Source: Plantago ovata
Taxonomy: Eukaryota; Streptophyta; Magnoliopsida; Lamiales; Plantaginaceae
Assembly (NCBI GenBank): GCA_028274465.1
Contig: CM051455.1
Coordinates: 136,620,096 to 136,684,095, forward strand
Direction: 5' to 3'
Length of the DNA: 64,000 bases
The notes beneath the pieces are model-generated. The model was not told the DNA's origin, searched no databases, and saw only the letters and a list, made by a program, of their open reading frames with translations. This document shows, in pieces, positions 12,065 to 22,802 of this stretch (within the stretch, counting starts at the first letter, position 1; every line of letters starts with the position of its first letter). The translations under genes were made by a program, and so were the position numbers.

Positions 12065-15000
12065 CTAGACATTATCTGTTGCATCTCTTGGTGTTTCTTC
12101 TGTCCTTCCGGCAGCAGCAGCCAATCTCTCGGCTAGTCTTTCCTCAAGGGCCCGGTTGCCTCTTTCCCTGCAATTAGCAACAAAAGCAAGTAAATGACAC
12201 ATAATCAATTGAACTGGCATTAGGCACATAATGTACAAATCTTACAGTTCTATTTTACCCTCCTAAAAGTGATTATGACATAATGTTTCTATTGGCAAGC
12301 AAACTGACATAAGTACTCGCGGTGAACAATTTATCTCATTTTGCACAGAATTTATTGATTCATAGAAGCCACCTATCTAATCAAAAGTAACGAGGATGAT
12401 GTATTTTACATTTCTTTACAAGAATATGTAAAGAGATTGGCGAAGTAAGAGCTTTCGTCAGAGTGGGCACATAAGAAACAATGATCAAGAAGAGAATAAT
12501 TAGATTTGATGAATTTGCACCATAGCACCAAGGCAGATGAAGCACATAGTAGCAGGTTTGATACAACCCACAGTAAGCCCCACTGGACATGCCTCAATCG
12601 GATTTACACAAATTTATCCATAATCTAAGTGTTATAAAAGATATGCATAGGTCAAATGATAAAGGTATCACCTCCTCCTAGATGCTTCAATAGGATCTGA
12701 ACCAGGCAAGGATGTGTTTCCCAAAGTATAGCCCCTGGCCTCATTAGACATTTCAGATCTTCTCCCACAGAGTATCCGCTCAAAGATTGTAGCGACAGGA
12801 TCAATTACAGGTCTACAGATGATAAACCAAACTTTAGTTTTGAGATGTAAGCATATGATGAAAACAGCTCCAGCACTTTTAATGTAACAAGAAGCAAAAG
12901 CGTACCTCAAAAGTTCAGGAAAGAAAGAAGAAAAAGAAAATTCATCACTTGGATCTCCTCTCAGCTTTGTTTCTGGTTTGCTCTGCCAGTATCGAAGGTA
13001 TATCCAGCCTATGTAGGTACCGAATATCACAGTGGGAAGATATGATGCCGATTCTGTCGCGAAAAAGCTCAAGACAATAGAAACCAATAGGGCCAATGAA
13101 GGCAACCACTGCAATAGAAGCAGCATAGAAAATATCAGAAATAAGAGCGCTTGTTCAAGTTTATAGTAGACCAAAAGACGTCATGAATTCAAACGAATGA
13201 GAACTTCCATGGATTAAATAAATTCATACTTTTGCTTTTAGCTTTATTGCAGGCAGCTCTTGATCAGGTATTATCTGCTTGATGCCAACTAAAAACCCTG
13301 AAAGGACCCCCTGGAAACCAGAGATAGGCATATAACTGCAAAAACATAGAACTTAAGAACATCAGGCAGGAGTGCAGGAAAAAAATGACGATAGTAAAAC
13401 ACGAAATCATAAGAATGAAGATAGGACATTTGAACAAAACTATCCAAACTTCAATTATGTGAGCTGATTTAAGTTAAATATATGTAATCAAGGTTATCAA
13501 TCTCGGATAGCGCCGCGGAGTGGCCGACCCCCAGTAGTGGGATAGCGGATAGCGTTGCAGCGCTATTCGAAGATTCATATGTGGTTTTCATACAACTTAT
13601 ATATGTACAAACATTTATAGATATGCAAATAAGTACTTAAAATCTAAGGAAATTGCTAATGATTGAAGTCCTAGACATAGTGTATTAAGTGTCATCGCTA
13701 AAGTGCTTAACATTGCCATTGAAACTTCTTGAATTTATTTAAGCTTAAGATTTCCATTTAGGTTAACACTTTAACAGTAAATTTATTTCATTAGTTAATA
13801 ATTACTATAATCTACACTGAACTAAATTACTAATGTATATATACAAATATACAAGTCAAGAGAACTTATTACTACTAGTATATAAGAAACTAGTGACTAC
13901 TGGAGTACGCTGCTAAAACTAATCTACTAAAGGACTAAGTAGTATGTACTAGTGACTGCTGGAGTAAGTTACTATAACTGTCAATGGTTCAAGAAATAAA
14001 AGAAAAAACAAATAAAGAAATAAAAAAGTTCTTGGTCAGCTCTGCTCTGCCACCGGAGATCGGCCGTATGTCCAGGCCAGTGGGTGGCAGCAAGTGGAAG
14101 AAAAGAAAGAGAAAGAAGAAAGGAGAAAAATTGCATTTTTGCCTTTTATACCCGCAAAAGCCCTTACATGTGTTCATTCTGCATATAGCGCCTTGAGCGC
14201 CGCTCCAGATCGCGAGCATAGCAGCTGCTCCAGGACGCTTTATAAAGACACCCCACCCCTACAGCATATGGAGCGTCAGGGGTTGTCTCCATAGTGGAGA
14301 GGCAGGATAGCGTCCGCTATGGTCGCTATTGACAACTAACTATATTGTATTATCTTTTATCAGGGCCCCAAGCAGAGAAACTTAAATTATTGTCTACTTC
14401 TGTTCCTCTACATGCTCAGACTATAAATAATAATTAGAATTACATCAATCACAACATGATCAAGCCACTCAAAATTAATAAAATAGTTACTGGTGACAGT
14501 CCATTGGGGATCCAGGGAGAAGAGAAAGATGGGGATAAGAATTGAAACACAGTAATATACACTTTGTGAAAGAACTGATGACTTACAGGTATACTTCCTG
14601 TGTTGTAATGTAGTACAAGGTAACAGCAGTGACGAAAACGCACAGTGATGTCAGAAAGTTCACTACAAAGATGAACTTCAAAAATTCCCTAGAACCCCAG
14701 ATGGGTTCAAGTAACTTCCCCATGAAAAGGAGACCAACTGTGCTGATGACCACCTGCATAAATGAAAAGATAGTTTAAGAGAAAATACACCCAAAAGTAG
14801 ATGGATACAAATGACAATGAAGTTTAAGTGTGAAATCAATGAACAAGAACAACATACCCCATATATTGACTGCTCAATGTATCCGGCTGTAATAAGATTC
14901 CAACCAAACGGAATGGTCCTGCAAAAAACATATCATAAGAACTTGATATAGCATATTTGATTATGAGCCTAATAGAATACATACACATAAGAACTACACG

Positions 15001-15792
15001 GTTAATAATATCCCGTTTCGCCGGCAGAGTAAAGTCCTCTCTAAACTCTCCACTTTTCGTGCTATGCCAGTGAAATAAATATCTTACCGTACCGTGACTA
15101 TTTGCTAGTCCACTTTTGCTCATAAGAATCTCACCGTGAACTAAGAAACACGTAAATGGTAGTAGCTCCGTAGCGCAGTGCATTCTCAGGTGACATTTAA
15201 AAACTCTATATCCCTCCTTCACTGCATCTCGCAATATCAATGTGTCCGTTTAAGATGTGTGTAATGATACTAATTCTAGATCTCCTAACACCCTACAAAG
15301 CCCATAGAGCCCAATTCCAATGCAGTAGCATTGTAACCCCTGATTATTCATTATTCGAGTTCTCTAAGGCTCTAAGCTTCAGTTTCTTTACTATAGATGC
15401 TTCAAAATCCATAACTACAACATGCAGCTAACCTATCTTCTTTTAAAACAGATCATCAATGTGCAATCAGCAGCAAACCAAACAATTAAAAGTACAAAAT
15501 TCTAGGGGGGGTTGCAACAGATGATCAATGTACAAAATCAGCAGCAAACCAAACAATAAAAAACCTAAAACCTAAATTACGCAAACTAAACAAAATTCTA
15601 CCAATTCAAAAGCACATAAAAGTATAAAACACGGTCACATGACAAAAAAGAATTTATTTTTCTTTACTTGGCAGGTACAAGAGCGAGATAGGAAACAGCA
15701 GAGGGCAGAATCTGCACAACAATGTGACCGCCAACTAATACCACAGCAATCCCCTTGCAGAGCCGCGTGAAACCTGAGTAAGCGCTGCTCAT
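12065..15792 (-). CDS. TMEM115-like (DUF1751, rhomboid-related) Golgi membrane protein
   Basis: Seven exons on the minus strand: 15792-15668, 14918-14858, 14753-14587, 13335-13230, 13108-12906, 12812-12672 and 12167-12065. All phases agree and give 301 residues. Hallmarks are an N-terminal membrane segment (residues ~12-40), TIPFGWNLITAGYIEQSIYG, LEPIWGSREFLKF, a GFQGVLSGFLVGIKQIIPDQ rhomboid-like block, FGTYIGWIYLRY and a soluble RRRERGNRALEERLAE tail. The human family member is a Golgi protein linked to retrograde traffic; a similar place in plants is inferred. The rhomboid GxSG/His catalytic pair is not evident, as expected for this branch. The intron at 13336-14586 holds a probable transposon. 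A leader intron lies in the 5' UTR. All exons are clean, so the gene is probably functional. Confidence 0.9.
13493..14332. mobile_element. Probable non-autonomous DNA transposon in a TMEM115-like intron
   Basis: The block starts GTTATCAATCTCGGATAGCG and ends CGCTATTGACAAC, so its ends are imperfect inverted repeats (GTTRTCAAT...ATTGACAAC). Both ends have GATAGCG/CGCTAT words, which also recur inside (13540-13566, 14300-14330). The interior is non-coding and holds a second local repeat (ctagtgactRctggagta, near 13890 and 13950). I could not fix a target duplication, so the superfamily is open. Confidence 0.5.
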
Positions 15793-15801
15793 TGTAGTGC
15801 C

Positions 15802-15904
15802 CTGCACACGACAGCTAATTCCGATCACAAACTGATTGATTTCAGATCTGTTGGTGATGATGAGCGTGTGTGAATGAATACATGTAAACGAGATTAATAC
15901 TTAC
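15802..15904 (-). promoter_or_regulatory. 5' UTR leader intron of the TMEM115-like gene
   Basis: On the minus strand the donor GCTCT|GTAAGTATT and acceptor GTGTGCAG|GGC frame a 103-base intron just upstream of the ATG at 15792. The first leader exon runs from about 16070 to 15905. Confidence 0.55.
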
Positions 15905-16179
15905 AGAGCTGAGTGAGAGCTTTGGGCAATGGAGATTGATCTCAGGGAAAGTGCCGAGAAGTGATCTGATTTCGTGAATTTGAAGTAATTGGGATTTGGG
16001 AAGAAGAAGCAGCAGCGCTCTACTGCAAAACAAACACACGCTTGGATTTTGTAATTTGGTTCGATTTTGAAGTGACCAATTATTTTTTAGAAATTTCACT
16101 TTGGACCCTTTCTTTTTCTCCTTACAAGTTCACAACCGAAAATCATAGATATTTAAATATTAAAAACACATAGATTAGA

Positions 16180-17865
16180 GGCTAAGTAAGACAAGGTTTT
16201 TTAAATGGGGTTGGTTGTCAAAATACCGCGTAAAAAAAATATGTCGGAGATATGTTTTTAAATATTAAGTACGAGTAACGAGACTAGTGAAAATGTGATT
16301 TTTTGTCAAAATACCGCGTCTAGGAAAATATATTTCGGGGAATGTACCTGGGACATAATATATGTGCTTGTGAATGTCTTTGAGAGATTATTAGCAATTG
16401 ATGAGATCGAAGTTCAATGCTCTAGTCGAATATCATGATGAACGAGATAATAGGAAAGTGATTATATCCACAATGATGATAAAATAACAAATATGAGGAA
16501 AACGTTAAAATTAGGACTTCTTACATATAGTACCCCTGTTAGATCTTTTTATTACAGATAAGTCCTTGTTAGTCAAACAATTACATTTAGTACCCCTGTT
16601 CGATAGATTTAATTACATTGAGGCCCACGACCTTGACTTTATACGAACTAAAACAATGAAAAGTCATTTTTACCCTTGGTCAAAAATTGAATTTTAACTA
16701 TGACCAAACAGCTATAATTTTTAATAATTACACATTTACCTCAAATCTTTTTAATTTCACCAATTTAACACTTGACAATTCTATACAAGGAATGTAACTT
16801 TTTAATATTTCAAAATGGTCTCAAAATTTTATTGCACACTAATCCCCAATAAAATTTATATTTTAAATTAACCTAAAATAAATTAAATAAAAACAATAAA
16901 AAAAAAAAGGATGACAGCTGATCGGAGCTACTACAGCTCCGATCAAATCGGAGTTGTAAAGCCGCTTCGATCTGTTCGAAGCTATTGAGCTCCGATTTGA
17001 TCAGAGCTGTAAAGCTCCGCTCCGATTGGTTCAGAGCTCTACAATTCCGATCTAATCGGAGCTGTAAAGCCGCTCCGATCTATTCGGGGCTATTGAGCTT
17101 CGATTTGATCGGAGCTGTAAAGCTCCGCTCCGATCTGTTTGGAGCTCTACAATTCCGATCTGATCGGAGCTGTTATAGCTCCGATCTGTTCGGAGCTATT
17201 GAGCTCCGATTTGATCGGAGCTGTAAAGCTCCCCTTCGATCGGTTTGGAGCTCTACAATTCCGATCTGATCGGAGCTGTTATAGCTCCGATCTATCGGAG
17301 TTGTTGACTGCTTCTCCCAGAACTGGTCATAAATCCCCATTCGTCTATCCTGCTTCATCCTTCCATAGAGACATTTTGGTGGGATCCATGCACGGCCAGT
17401 TAGCAAGCTGAAGGATATACAACTCCGATAAAGAAGAAAGAAGAAGGAAAGAAAAATAAAAAGGAAAAATAAAAATAAATATTTGAAAAATATTAAGGCC
17501 GCGTTTGGATCAACTTAAATGAACAGTAAGCATAAAGCTGGTCAACGGAAGAAGCTGATTTTGGACCCATACGTAATAGATTGACTAAGAGGGGACTAGA
17601 CGTAATTAGAGTGTCTAGTAGGGGTAGTGGATGTAAAATTCCCTTAAAAAATTATATGAAACTGTTTGTAACTCTGGAGGATCACAATAACTAATATTAT
17701 ACTTAAAAAAATTACATTTACAAGTAATGCCTATGTTTTACTATTAAATCAAAGTTATAAACCAATAATTAATACCACCAGAGATCAAACATGACAAACT
17801 TGTTCAAAGATTAAAAACCAATTTTTGTATTTTCTTAAAAACCTTACGGGAGAGAATTCTAAACA
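16180..17865. repeat. Segmental duplication, copy A
   Basis: Blocks in 16180-16510 and 17650-17865 match 24915-25385 and 26105-26268 plus 27275-27295 in the same order. Examples are GGTTGGTTGTCAAA.TACCGCGTCTAGG, the ATGTTTGTGAATG phrase, GATCACAATAACTAATATTA, and CCTTACGGGAGAGAATTCT. Copy A lacks the Harbinger element present in copy B. Each copy holds a GGAGCT-array element at the equivalent place. Confidence 0.75.
16513..17648. mobile_element. GGAGCT-array element 1
   Basis: Approximate limits come from imperfect inverted ends TTACATATAGTACCCCTGTT...TAGTAGGGGTAGTGGATGTAA. The core at 16915-17312 is a dense array of GGAGCT/AGCTCC words, many as palindromes such as CAGCTCCGATC...GATCGGAGCTG. 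It has a higher-order period of ~107 bp: ATTGAGCT at 16984, 17092, 17198 and GAGCTCTACAATTCCGATC at 17034, 17142, 17248. The long open frames here (16985-17269, 17139-17411) follow from the repeat and are not genes. No transposase is seen. Three relatives lie at 20858-22802, 25388-26103 and 58530-60012. Confidence 0.6.
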
Positions 17866-17883
17866 CCCATGTTAAAAGTTACA

Positions 17884-18170
17884 CCAACATCAAGGTCTAG
17901 AGCATTAATCGAGGATGAGGATATGTCCACTTCATATGTAAACTTATCATCGTTGTTCCTATTCACTACAAAAATATATGATTAATCATAATATATAATT
18001 AAAAAGAAAAACCTAATTTTCAAAATATGCAAGAATAATATTTCGACCATTAAAGATAAAAAAAATATTATTTATAACAAAAAAAAAAAAAAACAAGAGA
18101 GAAAAAAATTCCAACATAATTGATGAGTTAGTTTCAAATCTCAAGCCTTGACTAAAGGGTGTACTAGTCT
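17884..18170. repeat. Direct repeat R, copy 1 (full)
   Basis: A 287-bp unit beginning CAACATCAAGGTCTAGAGC and ending GGGTGTACTAGTCT. It is nearly identical to 18783-19065, with a shorter copy at 18579-18788. Confidence 0.9.
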
Positions 18171-18190
18171 CCATCTCTTGGGTTGCAGCT

Positions 18191-18583
18191 ATGATTTTTG
18201 TCAATGATCGTTTGAGCACGTGGCTAAATGTTCATCCTAGATTTAAGACTATCGGTATTAACGACCCGAACTTCCTAATCAGTGTCGGACTCAACAACCT
18301 CCTTAAACGATGGATTTCACGATACCTCGATGACGCTGGCTGTGTCATTGTAGCAGCGATTATAAGAAAGTTAATAGAGGTGAACGGGACCGTCTATGGT
18401 AATCTTGGGGATCCCCAAAACTATTTTCTCACCGGTGAAGTAATTCAGGTCGCAGGTAGACAAGTTCACCACGTGACTGTTAAGTTTTATCGAGATCCAG
18501 TTGCACAGGCCAAATCTGAATCTACCCGCGAGAATGATATCTTAGCTGTTAGAGATGTTGTCTTTCGTCAAATTCTTTATTAA
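18191..18583 (+). CDS. Unidentified 130-residue ORF set between direct repeats
   Basis: The frame is well balanced in composition, unlike its AT-rich surroundings, and stays open for 130 codons. It is also open for some codons before the ATG, with a possible splice acceptor GGTTGCAG|CT at 18181-18190. It has hydrophobic and charged stretches such as RYLDDAGCVIVAAIIRKLIE and GDPQNYFLTGEVIQVAGRQV. I recognise no family, signal peptide or membrane span. The stop overlaps the first bases of repeat copy 2. A gene fragment moved with the repeats, or a last exon, are both possible. Confidence 0.45.
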   Translation: MIFVNDRLSTWLNVHPRFKTIGINDPNFLISVGLNNLLKRWISRYLDDAGCVIVAAIIRKLIEVNGTVYGNLGDPQNYFLTGEVIQVAGRQVHHVTVKFYRDPVAQAKSESTRENDILAVRDVVFRQILY

Positions 18584-18788
18584 TCGAGGATGAGGATATG
18601 TCCACTTCATATGTAAACTTATCACCGTTGTTCCTATTCACTACAAAAATATATAATTAATCATAATATATAATTAAAAAGAAAAACCTAATTTTCAAAA
18701 TATGCAAGAATAATATTTCGACCATTAAAGATAAAAAAATATTATTTATAAAAAAAAAAAAAAACAAGAGAGAAAAAAATTCCAACAT
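18579..18788. repeat. Direct repeat R, copy 2 (truncated at its left end)
   Basis: It starts at ATTAATCGAGGATGAGG, 21 bases into the unit, and ends ATTCCAACA, lacking the last ~75 bases of the full copies. It abuts copy 3. Confidence 0.9.
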
Positions 18789-19065
18789 CAAGGTCTAGAG
18801 CATTAATCGAGGATGAGGATATGTCCACTTCATATGTAAACTTATCACCGTTGTTCCTATTCACTACAAAAATATATGATTAATCATAATATATAATTAA
18901 AAAGAAAAACCTAATTTTCAAAATATGCAAGAATAATATTTCGACCATTAAAGATAAAAAAATATTATTTATAAAAAAAAAAAAAAAACAAGAGAGAAAA
19001 AAATTCCAACATAATTGATGAGTTAGTTTCAAATCTCAAGCCTTGACTGAAGGGTGTACTAGTCT
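18783..19065. repeat. Direct repeat R, copy 3 (full)
   Basis: Nearly identical to copy 1 from CAACATCAAGG to GTGTACTAGTCT. Differences are few, mainly in A-run lengths and single bases (for example ACTAAAGGG versus ACTGAAGGG). Confidence 0.9.
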
Positions 19066-19183
19066 GCTTAATTTTGTTGGGAATCTCTTTTCATTTACAA
19101 AAATGTAAGATCCTTGGTCTTACTTACGGATTGTATTTCGCAGAATAATATATTTAGGTATGTTATGTCAGGTTGTAGGCTTC

Positions 19184-19287
19184 TAATAATACTGGTTGGC
19201 TTACTGGTAAGCTTATTAGTTGTCAATGGTAAACTTAATAATACTGGTTGGCTTACTGGTAAGCTTATTAGTTGTCAATGGTAAACT
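19184..19287. repeat. Two tandem 52-bp repeats
   Basis: The unit TAATAATACTGGTTGGCTTA... ending GTCAATGGTAAACT is present twice without change, at 19184-19235 and 19236-19287. Related fragments (AGCTTATTGTTTGTCAATGG) follow at 19850-19955. Confidence 0.9.
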
Positions 19288-19299
19288 TACAAGCTTATT

Positions 19300-19848
19300 T
19301 TTTTTCGGAAGAATTTGAATGAATATAACCTGAAAATAGTCAATTACAGAATGTACAAGGGGTATACCCCAAGTTACAGAGCAAAGCTAGAAACAAATCG
19401 AGACTACAAACTATGAATCACTGGATATCAAAGCCAAAGAGAATGTAACCAGGCTCCAGTACACAACTGTGACCCGTACAAAGCTCCCTAATTCTAGCAA
19501 ACCACTTCTCTTCTGTTAGATTCAGAGCATCACTGCAGTTCCTTTCCACTCCATTCCAGCTCCAGGGCACGCCTGTGGCTGTACTCTCCGGCCAGGAACC
19601 GGATAGAATCAGTTTAGACCGCCAGTCAAAGCTGACTATTCAATAGTGCTCTATTCCAGTGAATCAGACTCTCTCAGGGGGTTTCGGAAGAAGGCCAGAG
19701 AGCAAGAATACTTACAGCCTCAAAGTCCTTCAAACTGCACCTTAGAGTCCTTTTCATAACAATTTTTGCTTTAGTACCTGCAGTATTTAAACACACTCAG
19801 AGAAAAAAAACCATTAGCAGCACTGTACCAAACAAACCAAACAAAAAA
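19300..19848 (-). mobile_element. Probable retrocopy or retroelement tail, minus orientation
   Basis: On the minus strand the block ends in a poly(A)-like run (T run at 19299-19307). It is bracketed by pieces of the local AGCTTATT...TTGTCAATGG repeat, as if inserted there. It contains a 73-codon open tail (19418-19639), a possible donor CTGTAAGTATTC and a 3' UTR-like stretch. It looks like a captured or reverse-transcribed gene end; no reverse transcriptase is present. Confidence 0.4.
19418..19639 (-). pseudogene. Coding tail of unknown gene within the retrocopy
   Basis: A frame of 73 codons with no ATG, ending at TGA (19418-19420). It contains protein-like stretches such as ALNLTEEKWFARIRELCTGH and LEPGYILFGFDIQ. 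Codon content and amino-acid mix look like real protein, but I cannot name the family. Lack of a start suggests it is the last exon or a truncated copy. Confidence 0.35.
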
Positions 19849-21370
19849 ATTGTTTGTCAATGGTAAGATTATTGTCTGTCATGTTGTATGCTACTTATAA
19901 GCTTATTGTTTGTCAATGGTAAGATTATTGTTTGTCATGTTGTAGACTTCTAATAATAGTGGAGATAGTTGATTGTGGTTATTATTATTTTTTTGTTATA
20001 TATATTTTTTATGGTTATTATCTTTTGTTATCTTGTACTGGTTGTCTGACATTGATTTTCATATAAAACTATTCTATATTTTAGTGATGTGGGAATTTGA
20101 TTACATGCATTATAGTTACACCACATAATTCACATTTGAATTAACTTAATATGCGAGTTTGTCATCGTTGTTATTATTGTATTACAAAAATATGTAAATA
20201 ATGAAAATGTGCCATAAAAAAAGAAAACTAACTTTAAAAAATAATATTTTATAAATTATTATTAATATTTAGAGAATATAATATTTCATGAGAGATAAGG
20301 GGGTATATAAGCCAACAATATATATGTCCATAATTAAATTTTGTATTTATGTAGCTAGGACTACAACAACCTTCAAAATGTCTCATCCAGGCCCGACATG
20401 TGTCTCAAACCAAGGCCCGTGACCGGGTCTATACTTGGGCCTAATGCTGTTATACGAGTTGAGTCGAGCCGAGTATCCCCTAGGCTCGGCTTGTTAAGGA
20501 AATGAGTAAAAAGTTAGGCTCGAGCTCGGCTCGTTTGGCTCAAACGAGCCTAGTCGAGCTCAAACCGAGCTTGTGATTAAAAAAAGAAAAGAAAACTTTG
20601 TTAAAATATAAACAAAAATGTTAAGATTAAAGTATTCAATAGTACACATAACAAATCAACATCCCAAATGATAAAGTCATGTTGAAAAAATTAGCTTCAA
20701 ATACAAGAATAATGATTTCGTTGATGCAAAATTGATGAGTGAAAAACATCAAATAATATTTATATCATGCCAAGCTAACTCTATATCACACAAACTTTAG
20801 TGTAATGACAAGCTAACTCGAGTTCGGTCTCTAAGGATTTAACCAAGTTGTCTCTAATGGGTCCATTTCATAAATTAAGTACCCTCATAGATGTTTTTAA
20901 TTACATATGGACCCTCTTAGATCAAACTATTACGTTGTATTACATATTAGATGTATTTTATTACAACTGAGCCCAAAAAACTTATAATTTTGACTTGGAC
21001 CAAAGATCTCAAATTTTAATACATTGCGCATTTGCCTCAAATGTTTTCAAATTTGCACAAAATAATTATACTTAATACACATAACTTTTAAATTTTTTAA
21101 ATTAATCTGAAATTTTATTACAAAGTAACCCTAATATTTCAAAAAACATTTTAAAAAAACTTATAAAAAAAAGTAAAAAAAAATACGTAAAGCTCCAACC
21201 GGAGCTCTAATCGGAGCTTCGGTGGAGCTCTTTACAGCTCCTAATTAGGAGCTGTTAAGAGCTCCGTATCGAAATTGTTACAGCTCCGATTTGGAGCAAA
21301 ACAGCTCCATATCAGAGTTGTTAGGAGCTCCTAAATAGGAGCTATAATAGCTCCGATTAGGAGCTATTTT

Positions 21371-22367
21371 CACTACAAGAAAAACGTGAATTAGCGACGC
21401 ATAACCATGCGTCGCTAATTCGCTAAAATTAGCGACGCATGGTTATGCGTCGCTAATTTTAGCGACCAAAACTCATGCGTCGCTAAATTAGCGACGCATG
21501 AGCTATGGGTCGCAAAAACTGCATAATTTTCATGTGGGTCTCCTCACATTCAACTGGAGCTATAAGGCTCATCTGTTATCGGATTGGTGCGCATAACCTA
21601 CCGTTGGATACCTCGTTGAGTTATCTACGCGTGGGCGTTGATTTGAGGTTGATTCAATATCGTATGAAGGAGTTATGGATGAAATGGCTAGACTGCACTA
21701 AACTACGAAAACAGTAAAACTGCGTTTAGACCCCCTAAACCAAATTTCAACTTTTCACACCGTTTCGGAGCCGCCGACCAAATTTCATTGAATTCCGACA
21801 ACGTTGCAAATTTGTCTGTTTGTGCGTAAATAGGACCGCATCAACCGTTAAAAAATTAAAAAAAAAAATTAAAATTTAGTCCACTTTTCCTTAGATAGTC
21901 CACTTAGTAATTGAGATATATCAAAATCAAACCGTATGAAGATATAAACGGTTTATAAATATAAACATATGGAAGTGACTATGAAGAGCAACAACTATAT
22001 ATTATCTAGAACTTATACAAGAATTATCATAAGTATTGGTAGCTGAGCGGTAAGGGTGTTGGGTAATGAGGTCCTATGTTCGAAACCCAAAAAACACAAG
22101 GTAGAGAGGAGAATTTATTTTTTAAAATATTTTCCAGATTTAGCGACGCATGGGTCTATGCGTCGCTAAATAATTTTGGGTCGCTAATTTAGCGACGCAT
22201 AGAATGGTCGCTAAATTAGCGACGCTTGACCCCATGGGTCGCCTCGCTATTTAGCGACCATGGGTTTAGCGACGCATGGCAAATGCGTCGCTAAGTGAAT
22301 TAGCGACGCATGGGACGCTGTTTAGCGACGCATGAAAGCGTCGCTAAACAGCGTTTTTTTTGTAGTG
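21371..22367. mobile_element. Non-autonomous CACTA (En/Spm) element
   Basis: It starts CACTACAAGAAAAACG and ends TTTTTTTTGTAGTG, the CACTA inverted ends, with a 3-bp duplication TTT on both sides (21368-21370 and 22368-22370). Both subterminal regions are packed with TTAGCGACGCATG in both orientations (about a dozen or more copies), the expected transposase-binding repeats. It is 997 bp with no transposase. Confidence 0.92.
22037..22088 (+). repeat. tRNA-like SINE head within the CACTA element
   Basis: An A-box-like GGTAGCTGAGCGGTAAGG is followed ~25 bases later by a B-box-like GTTCGAAACCC, the spacing of a Pol III internal promoter in tRNA-derived SINEs. It does not fold as an obvious intact tRNA and no clean target duplication was found. 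Confidence 0.45.
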
Positions 22368-22802
22368 TTTGGAGCTGTTAGGAGCTCCTAATTAGGAGCT
22401 CTAACAGCTCCTATTAGGAGCGGTTAAGAGCTCCAAATCGAAGCTGTTAACAACTCCGATTAGGAGCGGTTAAGAGCTCCAATTCGGAGCGGTTACAACT
22501 CCGATTTGGAGCAATAAACAGCTCCATTTGGAGCTGTTACCTGCGGTGCCGGAATAATTATTCCGGTACCGGAGAAAAAAGATTTTAAAAACTAAAGAAA
22601 AAGAAGAAGAAAAGTTAAAAAGAAATAAGAGAGAAAAAGAAGGGCTTAATTGCAATATACATATAAGGCCTTGTTTGCTAGATTTAAAGAAAAACACAAT
22701 TTTTCAGATTTTGGACTTGGATGTAATTGATTGATCTATTAGGGTCTAGATGCAAAGGGGTCATCTAGCAGGGGTAGTATATGTAATTATCTGTGTCCCT
22801 AA

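Larger units (their letters stand above)
20858..22802. mobile_element. GGAGCT-array element 2, split by a CACTA element
   Basis: Approximate limits come from imperfect inverted ends (TAAGTACCCTCATAGATG at left; CATCTAGCAGGGGTAGTATA at right). AGCTCC/GGAGCT palindromic arrays occupy 21190-21370 and 22368-22545, followed by the palindrome CCGGAATAATTATTCCGG at 22550-22567. Array and ends resemble element 1. The two array halves are separated only by the CACTA insertion. Confidence 0.6.

Noticed and set aside
14836..15240. 134-codon minus-strand frame
   Set aside because: It overlaps a real TMEM115-like exon in another frame and extends into an intron; no protein features.
16985..17411. Long repeat-like ORFs (RSDLIGAVKLRSD type)
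   Set aside because: They arise because the GGAGCT array has no stops in some frames; both strands and several frames are open, with no start context.
22037..22088. A true tRNA gene
   Set aside because: A- and B-box words are present, but I could not see an acceptor stem or a full cloverleaf.
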